DNA of 64,000 nt. Origin: Azotimanducus sp965220185. GTDB taxonomy: Bacteria; Pseudomonadota; Gammaproteobacteria; Pseudomonadales; Azotimanducaceae. Under the pieces are notes generated by a model that saw only the letters and a list, made by a program, of their open reading frames with translations, did not search any database and was not told where the DNA came from. Of this stretch, positions 49,668 through 56,850 are shown in pieces. Position 1 is the stretch's first letter. Each line of letters opens with the position of its first letter. The stretch spans positions 2,046,001 through 2,110,000 of the forward strand of contig OZ244807.1 in NCBI GenBank assembly GCA_965220185.1, in the 5' to 3' direction. A program made the translations under genes and the position numbers.

Positions 49668-51176
49668 TCAGGCGAGTCGCCCGTGCAGATACCAGCGCGA
49701 GGCTTCGTGACGTGCCTCGAATATCCACAGCCGTTCGCCATGCTCGGTTTCCACGCGCCAGTAGTCGCGCATCTCGCGCCCGTGCACCGAAGCGCCCTGC
49801 CACCAGGGTGCCGCAATCCGCTCCGGGCCGCTCGCTCGGCGAACGCTATGCCGCTCTCCGTGCCAACTCAATCTCAAAGGCCGAGCATTCGACTCGACGT
49901 CGATCATCTCTGGACGTGCGAACAAGGTGATTGGCCTGCGCATATCGATTGAACATGGCGGCGCCTTGGCGGCCCGCCAGCGAAGCGCAGGCACCGATTC
50001 CCAAGCATCCTCCGGCAGGTGTGTGTCCCTTTCCACAAAGCGCAAGACGCGGTCTTCGCCGAGGCGCGCCGAGAGGCGTTCAATGAGATGATCTAGCGAA
50101 TCGTTGGCATCGCGACCTAGCAATGTCGATTGCGCGACATCAAGCGGCCTCGTCAAGGCTTGCAGGGTGATTTTTTCAATGCCTTCACCCGCATCAAAAG
50201 CACCTTCGCGCTCGTGCATGAGCCGCATCCACCGCCCGGCATCGCGCATCGGTGATGCCGCACCAATACAAAGCCGCCGTTCTATGACGCGCCGCACGCG
50301 GCGCATTTGCATGATGAGCAGCAGCTTTTCGGCGCCAAGGCGCTGCTCGGCAAGCCGACCGCAGAGCGCTGCCATCAGCCGTTCGACATGGCGCTCGACT
50401 TCTTCGGGCGTGCGCGCCGCCTCAAACAGGTCGGCAGACAGCCGTGGTGGCGGCACATGCGGACGCATTGCAAGCGTTTCTTGCTCAAAGCCCTTCGCAC
50501 GCTCAAGTGTGCGCACGAGCTCCGCGCCAAAACGCGCCCGCAATGACGCTGCAGGCATGGCGCTGAGTTGCGAGACCCGTCGGACGCCAAGGCGCCGTAA
50601 CGTGCGCACAATCTTCTCGTCCAATCCAAGCGCTGCGACCGGCAGCGATTGCAGTGCACGCCATGTTTCACCGGATGGCGCAATGCAAGGCGCTCTTTCG
50701 CCGAATTCAGCGAGCGCCATCGTACCGAGCACATGGTCAGCTATCGCGCATCGCACGCTGACACCCATCTCACGAGCCAACATCAACAAATCAGCGAGCA
50801 TGGCCTCTTCGCCACCAAACAGATGCGCACAGCCCGACACATCCACAACGAGCTTGTCCATTGGCAGCGCCGAGGCCTTCGACACCCACGGCCCGTAGCG
50901 CATCGCAAGGCGCGCCATGCGCTCGTGCAGCGCCCGCGCCTTATGCTGATCGACATCCAATGCCACCAAGTCCGAACACGCGGCGTGCGCATCGGCAAGC
51001 AACGCCCCCACGCGCACCCCTCGCTCTTCGGCAAGGCGTGATACACCCACCACGATGCGCCGCGATGCGCGCATCTCGCAAGCCGCCAATGGCTTGCCAG
51101 CAAGCGCAGGTTCGGCAAGCGTCAAGCAATCGATGTGCAATTGCTCAAGCCAAATGCAAAGCAGTCTCTTTGGCAT
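49668..51176 (-). CDS. imuB: ImuB, Y-family polymerase-like mutasome protein
   Basis: A 502-residue protein starting MPKRLLCIWLEQLHIDCL at 51176; the frame extends upstream, but that part is the imuA shadow. It has the Y-family fold (PMDKLVVDVSGCAHLFGGEE near 110-130, then LPVAALGLDEKIVRTLRRLG helix-hairpin-helix) and a C-terminal extension for clamp and DnaE2 contact. ImuB proteins are usually non-catalytic adaptors. Near residue 383, ERDTH is encoded by a dispersed repeat. The start overlaps imuA by 32 bases, and dnaE2 begins 6 bases downstream. Confidence 0.93.
   Translation of the reverse strand: MPKRLLCIWLEQLHIDCLTLAEPALAGKPLAACEMRASRRIVVGVSRLAEERGVRVGALLADAHAACSDLVALDVDQHKARALHERMARLAMRYGPWVSKASALPMDKLVVDVSGCAHLFGGEEAMLADLLMLAREMGVSVRCAIADHVLGTMALAEFGERAPCIAPSGETWRALQSLPVAALGLDEKIVRTLRRLGVRRVSQLSAMPAASLRARFGAELVRTLERAKGFEQETLAMRPHVPPPRLSADLFEAARTPEEVERHVERLMAALCGRLAEQRLGAEKLLLIMQMRRVRRVIERRLCIGAASPMRDAGRWMRLMHEREGAFDAGEGIEKITLQALTRPLDVAQSTLLGRDANDSLDHLIERLSARLGEDRVLRFVERDTHLPEDAWESVPALRWRAAKAPPCSIDMRRPITLFARPEMIDVESNARPLRLSWHGERHSVRRASGPERIAAPWWQGASVHGREMRDYWRVETEHGERLWIFEARHEASRWYLHGRLA
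50019..50029 (+). repeat. Dispersed repeat inside imuB
   Basis: Exact GTGTGTGTCCC on the plus strand followed by TTTCC; reads GGGACACACAC (RDTH) on the imuB strand. Confidence 0.85.
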
Positions 51177-51786
51177 CCCACTCAACACTCCAGGCTCTTG
51201 TGACCGACCGACGGCTGCGCACGAGTTCGATCCGCCAGCACGGGCGGGCGCGCATTGAAGGTTCGTTCTCGATCGCCCAAGCGGTTTCCGCCCAATTGAG
51301 CGCACTTTTCGCACCGATCTGCAGCAACCCAAGGCTGTTGCCCTTCTCAGCCGCCAACTGCACACGCCTGCCAGCCAGCCGGTCGCACCCGCCTTCGAGC
51401 GAAGCGATCACCAGCGGCACCGCACCGCTCGCAAGCGCCGTCTCCATGCTCGCAAGGACAATCGCATCCGTCCCACCTTGCACAACAATGCACCGATGCG
51501 GATCCAACCCCAACTGCCTCGCGCCTTCCATGTGCGGCTGCTCGTTGGCATCCGAGCGAACACACCAGACCAGCGAGCCTTCCGCGCGCGCCGCCAAAGC
51601 CATCAGAAACGCAACCGACGCAGAGCCGCGCACCGCGTGAACACGGCCGAAAGCAAGACCGCCTTTGAGCAGACCATCAATACTCGTGACACCAAGGCGT
51701 AAGGGCGAAGCCTCGGTGCGCGGCGCTTCACACTCCTCGATGCGCGCCCGCAGCACCTGCAAACGGGATTCGCGCGAGATTGTCAT
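51145..51786 (-). CDS. imuA: ImuA, RecA-like mutasome protein
   Basis: A 213-residue ImuA. LGVTSIDGLLKGGLAFGRVH near residue 32 is the RecA/SulA-like start of the family. The Walker A loop is degenerate (AVRGSASVAFLMAL lacks GKT), as in other ImuA proteins. The C-terminus (RIELVRSRRSVTRAWSVEWD) is conserved in the family. ImuA is required with ImuB and DnaE2 for damage-induced mutagenesis. Its ATG overlaps the stop of the acyl-CoA dehydrogenase gene, so no intergenic space is left for the LexA-controlled promoter that usually drives this cassette. Confidence 0.92.
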   Translation of the reverse strand: MTISRESRLQVLRARIEECEAPRTEASPLRLGVTSIDGLLKGGLAFGRVHAVRGSASVAFLMALAARAEGSLVWCVRSDANEQPHMEGARQLGLDPHRCIVVQGGTDAIVLASMETALASGAVPLVIASLEGGCDRLAGRRVQLAAEKGNSLGLLQIGAKSALNWAETAWAIENEPSMRARPCWRIELVRSRRSVTRAWSVEWDAKETALHLA

Positions 51787-52955
51787 GACGACAGGTATTT
51801 CGGAATGGTGCGCCTCGCCACCACCCAGCGGTGCACCTCCGATGGCCCTTCGTAGACGCGCATGGTGCGAACCTCGCGCGCCATGAGCTGCAGCGGCGTC
51901 TCCTTGGTCATGCCGAATGCGCCCAATGCCTGCATGCCCTGATCGATCACATCGCTGGCAAGTTCAGTGCCGAACACCTTGACCATGCTCGCCTCGGTGC
52001 GCACATCGACACCCAAATCCTGTTTCCACGCCGCTTCCTGCACCATGAGCCTGAGCGCGTGAATGCGCGTCGCCGCGTCCGCAACCCACCATTGAATCGA
52101 TTGCCGGTCCGCCAAGCGCTCGCCGAAGGTGACGCGCGTGTCGGCATGCCGACAGAGGATTTGCAGGGCGCGTTCCGCCATGCCGATGCACCAGGCGCCC
52201 ATCTGCAATCGGCGCACGGTGAGTCGTAGCTGCATCGGCGCAAACCCCTCGCCTTCGTTGCCGAGGCGCTGCGCGTCGGGAATGCGCATGTCTTCGAGCA
52301 CCAGCTCGTAGGTGCGGGCGCCGCCAATCATGGCGATCTCGCGCTCAATAATGAACCCCGGCGTGTCCTTTTCAACAATGAAGGCGGTGATGCCGCCGCG
52401 CGAGCCTTTTTCCGGGTCGGTCACCGCCATCAAAATTGTGAAGGCCGATTCGGGCACACGGCTGACCCAGATTTTGCGGCCATTGATGACCCAGTCGTCG
52501 CCGTCGCGAACGGCGCGCGTCGCCATGTGCGCAGGGTCGGCGCCAGCGCCCGGCTCGGAAATGCCGATGGCGGACACAATTTCGCCGCGCGCGTATGGCT
52601 CAAGGTACGTGCGCTTTTGCGCTTCGTTGGCGGTGGTGAGCAGCATGTGCAGGTTGGGCGAATCGGGCGGGAAGGTGAACGGCGTCACCGTGCGGCCGAC
52701 CGCCTCGTTGACATAGGTCATGGCGAGCGCAGGCAATTCGGCGCCGCCGACTGCCTCCGGCACGTCAAGCCCCCAGAGGCCAAGCTCGCGGCAGGCATCA
52801 TGCAGGGGCGCCAGCTCCTCGGGTGTGAGATGCGCGCCTTCGCCGCGCGTCTCGCGCGCGAGCACGGCAGGCTCCAAGGGAATCAAGTAGTCGTCTACAA
52901 AGCGATCAACGGTCTCTTTGAGCAGCCGGTGTTCTTCTTCAATTCGGAAATCCAT
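51783..52955 (-). CDS. Acyl-CoA dehydrogenase
   Basis: A 390-residue flavoprotein of the acyl-CoA dehydrogenase family. AIGISEPGAGADPAHMATRA near 132 is the FAD/substrate signature, KIWVSRVPESAF the following strand, and MKVFGTELASDVIDQGMQALG-like text near 320 the C-terminal helix bundle. EGPSEVHRWVVARR near the C-terminus contains the region of the usual catalytic Glu. Chain-length specificity cannot be told. It overlaps imuA by four bases (51783-51786) and may share its transcript. Confidence 0.92.
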   Translation of the reverse strand: MDFRIEEEHRLLKETVDRFVDDYLIPLEPAVLARETRGEGAHLTPEELAPLHDACRELGLWGLDVPEAVGGAELPALAMTYVNEAVGRTVTPFTFPPDSPNLHMLLTTANEAQKRTYLEPYARGEIVSAIGISEPGAGADPAHMATRAVRDGDDWVINGRKIWVSRVPESAFTILMAVTDPEKGSRGGITAFIVEKDTPGFIIEREIAMIGGARTYELVLEDMRIPDAQRLGNEGEGFAPMQLRLTVRRLQMGAWCIGMAERALQILCRHADTRVTFGERLADRQSIQWWVADAATRIHALRLMVQEAAWKQDLGVDVRTEASMVKVFGTELASDVIDQGMQALGAFGMTKETPLQLMAREVRTMRVYEGPSEVHRWVVARRTIPKYLSS

Positions 52956-53521
52956 GTGTCAAAATATGTAGGCATCAACAGATAAGAGTACACCATGAAA
53001 AGGGGGGGGGCTTCGTGAAACTTCACTATTATTCTGAAACGGGCGAGTATTCTGAAACGGGCGAGTGGAAGCGAATTTGCTGCCGTGAATTTCCTACGGT
53101 GCAGACCGTACCTAGTGTCCTGTGTCATAAATAAGTGTGGATTCAGCGCACAGGAGAAGGGCTGTGGCGAGGCACGTCCCGCAGGGAATACCTGGCCGTA
53201 TTGCCAAGGGACGTAACGCGGCCACAGCCCTTCTCCTGCGCGCCCTTCGGGAGCGAGCACAATCGCCGATGGCTGCGTTGCAGCCCTTGGCAATATGCCC
53301 GCTATTCCCTGCGGACTGCGCCTTGCCATCAACGATTGCGCTCACTCTGAACCACACTTATTTATGACACAGGACACTAGAGACTGACGCGTTGCCCATT
53401 CCGTCACTCGCGGCGGGGTAATACGCTCATGCCAAGGCTTTTATTTGCGGTGTTACAGATTTCTGCGCACCCGCTTTATCGCGTCGGACGGTCATCACTT
53501 CACTTATGCAACAACCAGATT
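52956..53521. other. Gene-poor region with G9 tract, 18-bp duplication and MITE
   Basis: This stretch holds an ATG at 52995 followed by a run of nine G (53002-53010) and an 18-base tandem duplication (TATTCTGAAACGGGCGAG at 53030-53047 and 53048-53065), then the second MITE (53113-53379). In the current frame the ATG reads MKRGGAS and stops. A one-base change in the G tract, or the GTG at 53015, would open VKLHYYSETGEYSETGEW, which recalls the start of DUF2283-type small proteins. It may be a broken or phase-variable small gene. From 53380 to 53521 I see nothing coding. Confidence 0.4.
53113..53379. mobile_element. MITE, copy 2 (263 bp plus flanking TA)
   Basis: Element at 53115-53377, same length and the same 26-base terminal inverted repeats as copy 1, flanked by TA at 53113-53114 and 53378-53379. 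I count only a handful of substitutions against copy 1 (for example CGCGCAGG/CGCACAGG, CCGATATT/CCGCTATT and GATTGTGC/GATTGCGC), so both insertions are recent. Confidence 0.88.
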
Positions 53522-54304
53522 CTACGCCGCAAGACTGTCGATTTTCCGGCGAAGGTCGGACTCGGCCTCAAGAGAAGCTACGGCGGTACCAGCTACGTTT
53601 GTTAGTCGGGCGACATCCAAACGCGGAATTTCCTGTTGATTCTCAAACACGATGATCGATTCAAACGAGAGGTTGTTCAACAAGAAATGCGACAGCGTGA
53701 CGGTCGTCAATCGCGCCTTATCCCTATTCGGAACGCCGTAAATAAATACTGGAGACCCATTCCGGCCCGCGAGTGTGTAGTCAACGGGATAGTTGCTCGC
53801 ATCGGGCACCTCCGCCGGCACGTAATCTACTTGGAGTTTCTCCTCGCCAACAATCCCGACGAGGGTGGATTTCATATCTTCATAAAACGTTGAGGCTACG
53901 CGGTCTCTGCTGAGAAATGTCAGATCATAGATTTTGGTGAGTGCTTGCCCAAACCCAAATATAGCACTCGCAAGCCGGTCCGGAGACGATTCCACTGAAA
54001 ACACGCCATTGTCTTCGCGAATGCCGTGCTCAAGAACGATCTGTTCGCGCAGCGATGCCCTCGCTCCGTCGTAGAGCGTGTCAATATCATGCTCGTAGCT
54101 GATGTGCATGAGGGTGTGTCCTCGATCACTCAATACGATTCCGCCAGTACGGGATTCGGAGAGATACATCGGAAAATGGTCGCCGTCCGGGAAAGTAAAG
54201 GGCGTGTCGAGCATGAGCACATCGTCATCGCGCTTGTGCAAGCGGACCGTCGTACATAATCGATCACAAAGAGCAGTTTCTAACCGTGCGGCATCAAGGC
54301 TCAT
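53522..54304 (-). CDS. DUF1828-domain protein
   Basis: A 260-residue soluble protein. The N-terminal 100 residues (DDDVLMLDTPFTFPDGDHFP, then GIVLSDRGHTLMHISYEHDID) match the DUF1828 pattern, with an aspartate-rich core. The second half (YVPAEVPDASNYPVDYTLAG, then VFIYGVPNRDKARLTTVTLS) resembles the companion DUF1829. Such proteins occur on mobile and defence-type islands; their biochemical role is not established. The ATG at 54304 overlaps the 48-residue gene upstream by 11 bases, so the two are translationally coupled. A MITE lies downstream. Confidence 0.82.
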   Translation of the reverse strand: MSLDAARLETALCDRLCTTVRLHKRDDDVLMLDTPFTFPDGDHFPMYLSESRTGGIVLSDRGHTLMHISYEHDIDTLYDGARASLREQIVLEHGIREDNGVFSVESSPDRLASAIFGFGQALTKIYDLTFLSRDRVASTFYEDMKSTLVGIVGEEKLQVDYVPAEVPDASNYPVDYTLAGRNGSPVFIYGVPNRDKARLTTVTLSHFLLNNLSFESIIVFENQQEIPRLDVARLTNVAGTAVASLEAESDLRRKIDSLAA

Positions 54305-54440
54305 CAAACAACTCCGGTTGGTCAGATTCGGCGGTCAAACCCTGCACATTGCAGTCTTCGATCAAGCACGCCAACGCACCCTCCAAGGTTCTGTATCTCG
54401 GCGTTTCTTCCGCATGACTATCTATTTTCTTGCCTGCCAT
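54294..54440 (-). CDS. 48-residue protein coupled to the DUF1828 gene
   Basis: A small gene found by reading upstream of the DUF1828 start. MAGKKIDSHAEETPRYRTLE opens the protein; the middle EGALACLIEDCNVQGL is a likely helix, and the end ESDQPELFDEP is acidic. GGAGG lies five bases before ATG, a strong ribosome site. Its stop lies inside the next gene. A toxin-antitoxin-like or effector-partner pair is possible from size, order and coupling, but no family is recognised. Confidence 0.7.
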   Translation of the reverse strand: MAGKKIDSHAEETPRYRTLEGALACLIEDCNVQGLTAESDQPELFDEP

Positions 54441-54640
54441 GAACGCCTCCGCTGTTGCACGATGAATATGGCAGCGATAACGGATACTTCCGTGTCGGTG
54501 GCTTGCGCCATTGTAACGGACAAGACTGACCGGCTTTTAAGCGTGAATGAGTTGATGTCGTGGCCTCATTCACGAACTCGCCAATCAACCAAAGGCGCCC
54601 GCAAGCGGACGCCCTTGGCTCCATGGGCTCACCCACGCAT

Positions 54641-56830
54641 TCAAAACCGAAAGCGTACCCCCGCTTCAACACGACGACCCGGCAAGGGCACTTCGTCCTT
54701 GACGAAGGAAACATGATTGCGCTGTTCTTCGTCGGTCAGGTTGCGTCCAGCGAGAAACAGCGTGAGGTCATTGAAGCCAGCAAAATCAATGCGGTAGTCA
54801 ACTTGCAGATCCACATTGTCATAGCTCGCGGTTGGCGTCTCATAGCTCGCGATCTTGTCCTGTTCGAACACGTGAGTGTAGGCCAGGCGCGCCCAGAGTG
54901 ACCGCCATGATATCTCGCCTGCCAGCAAGGCGCGATTGGCTGGCGTGCGCGGCAAGTGGTCCTCGCGCGGATCATCGAGATCGGTACGCACCATATCGAA
55001 GCCGAACGAAACAACGCCGCTGACGCCGGTCGAAGATTGCGAGAAACTGTACTTGACGCCAATGTCGCCGCCAGTGAAGGTCGCCTCGTTTTGCGCCCAC
55101 TCGATCACATCCAAGCCGCCAACTTCATCTTCGGTTTCACGTTGATAGATGTAGTTGTCGAACGCATAGCGATAGAGATTGGCGGAGAACGAAAATGGTC
55201 CGCGCTCATAGTCAATGCCAGCGGACAGATTGAACGCCTCTTCTTCGTCGAGGTTGACGTTTCCGATTTCAAAGCCTTGCGTCGCCAAGTGCGCGAACTC
55301 GGAGAAGAGCTCGTTGCCACGCGGCGCACGCATGGCATAGTCTGCCAAGAGGCGAATACGCAATGGTTCTTGCGGTGCGAAGACGACACCGAGAGAAAAG
55401 CTCGTCGCCAAATAGTCGCGCGAGAAGCCATCGCCGTCCTCGATATCGGTCGATTCGATGCGCGCGCCCGCCTCGACTTCCACCATGTCGTAGCGTTTTT
55501 CGGCAAGCGCAAACGCCGCGACATGCTGCGATTCGGATGTGTCGGCTGATGCTTTGCTGCTGCCAAGGCCAAGCTCGATGACACCGAATTGCAGTCCGAG
55601 CGATGGTTGCCAGCCTTGCATCTCTTCGCCATCAAGCACGATTCTCCCTTCCCAGGCGTCATTGCCAAAATAGCCGATTTCACGCCCGCCTTCGATTTCG
55701 GCGTGATCGTACTCGCTGACCGTCAGACTTGCTTCCAACGCACGGAAGCCGGGCAAGGGATCATAGATGCCAAGACGCGATTGCACGCGCGTTTGCTGCA
55801 AATCAATCCAAGGTGATCCCTCTTCCACCATGTGCTCGTCATGGCCGTCGTGCTCGTCTTCGTGCTCATGCTCGCCTTCATGGTCATCGTCGTGCTCGTC
55901 CATATGCCCGTGCTCGTCTTCGTGATGATGGTGGTGGGCACCCGGAATACCATATTGCCAATCGCGGGTCGCCACTGACGCGCCGAAGTAACCGCGGTCA
56001 AACACGAATGAACCACCGACCGAACCGCCCTTGTACTCCGCGTAGCTGTTCTCAAGACGTCCCTTGATAGGCGGCATTTCATCTGCGTGCTCGTCTTCAT
56101 GTTCGTGTTCATCATCATGGTCATCGTGATCGTCATGGTCATCTTCAGCAAACGGATCCACCGACGCATAGCCCGGAATGCTGACATCGCGATGATCGGA
56201 GATGTAGCTATCCAAATGCCAGGCAAAATCACCGATGCCACCATCAAGGTGCAGGCCGCCGTAGATGCCGTTGGACGCATCGCTGCCGCGCACAAGGCCG
56301 CGTCCGGTGATGGTCTTGTCAGGCACTGCCGTGGGAACTCGGTTGGTCTGCACTGCAACCACGCCGCCCATGGCGCCCGATCCGTACAGTAGCGTGGATG
56401 CGCCCTTGAGCACTTCGATTCGATCGGCAAGGAATGGTTCGACGGTGTTGCAGTGATCGGCCGAATACGAAACGTCAAAAGTCTCCTGACCATTCTCGGT
56501 CACAAGCACGCGGGTGCCGCTAAGGCCGTTGATCACCGGCTGTCCGACCTTCGGTCCGAAGGATGCCGACCGCACGCCGCGAATTTCGGACAGCACATCA
56601 CCGAGGGAGATACCTGAGGTGCGCGCGATCGCCTCCGCGTCCATGACCTCGACTGATTGCGCAAGATCGCCATCGCTCAAGGGATGCGCCTGCACCACGA
56701 GATCTTCAATGATGCCAGCGGCATCGTTCATGGCTGGATTGTCGTCAGCCGACGCCGCGCCGACAAAGGTCAACATCGAAACGGCGCATAGGAAGCTGGC
56801 GCCGAACAGCTTTTGGAAATGAATGTTCAT
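54641..56830 (-). CDS. TonB-dependent receptor, metal type, His/Asp-rich
   Basis: A 729-residue outer-membrane receptor of the ZnuD-like group. It has a signal peptide (FLCAVSMLTFVGAASA^DDN), a plug domain (GDVLSEIRGVRSASFGPKVG, VINGLSGTRVLV) and a barrel ending in an aromatic residue (RRVEAGVRFRF). Two extracellular-type loops are almost all His, Asp and Glu (HDDHDDEHEHEDEHADE near 225-245 and HHHHEDEHGHMDEHDDDHEG near 300-320), which fits zinc or another divalent metal. It sits 20 bases after a close paralogue. Import would need TonB-ExbBD from elsewhere. Transcription likely starts upstream of the paralogue. Confidence 0.9.
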   Translation of the reverse strand: MNIHFQKLFGASFLCAVSMLTFVGAASADDNPAMNDAAGIIEDLVVQAHPLSDGDLAQSVEVMDAEAIARTSGISLGDVLSEIRGVRSASFGPKVGQPVINGLSGTRVLVTENGQETFDVSYSADHCNTVEPFLADRIEVLKGASTLLYGSGAMGGVVAVQTNRVPTAVPDKTITGRGLVRGSDASNGIYGGLHLDGGIGDFAWHLDSYISDHRDVSIPGYASVDPFAEDDHDDHDDHDDEHEHEDEHADEMPPIKGRLENSYAEYKGGSVGGSFVFDRGYFGASVATRDWQYGIPGAHHHHHEDEHGHMDEHDDDHEGEHEHEDEHDGHDEHMVEEGSPWIDLQQTRVQSRLGIYDPLPGFRALEASLTVSEYDHAEIEGGREIGYFGNDAWEGRIVLDGEEMQGWQPSLGLQFGVIELGLGSSKASADTSESQHVAAFALAEKRYDMVEVEAGARIESTDIEDGDGFSRDYLATSFSLGVVFAPQEPLRIRLLADYAMRAPRGNELFSEFAHLATQGFEIGNVNLDEEEAFNLSAGIDYERGPFSFSANLYRYAFDNYIYQRETEDEVGGLDVIEWAQNEATFTGGDIGVKYSFSQSSTGVSGVVSFGFDMVRTDLDDPREDHLPRTPANRALLAGEISWRSLWARLAYTHVFEQDKIASYETPTASYDNVDLQVDYRIDFAGFNDLTLFLAGRNLTDEEQRNHVSFVKDEVPLPGRRVEAGVRFRF

Positions 56831-56850
56831 GTCTGATGAGTCTCCGTGAG

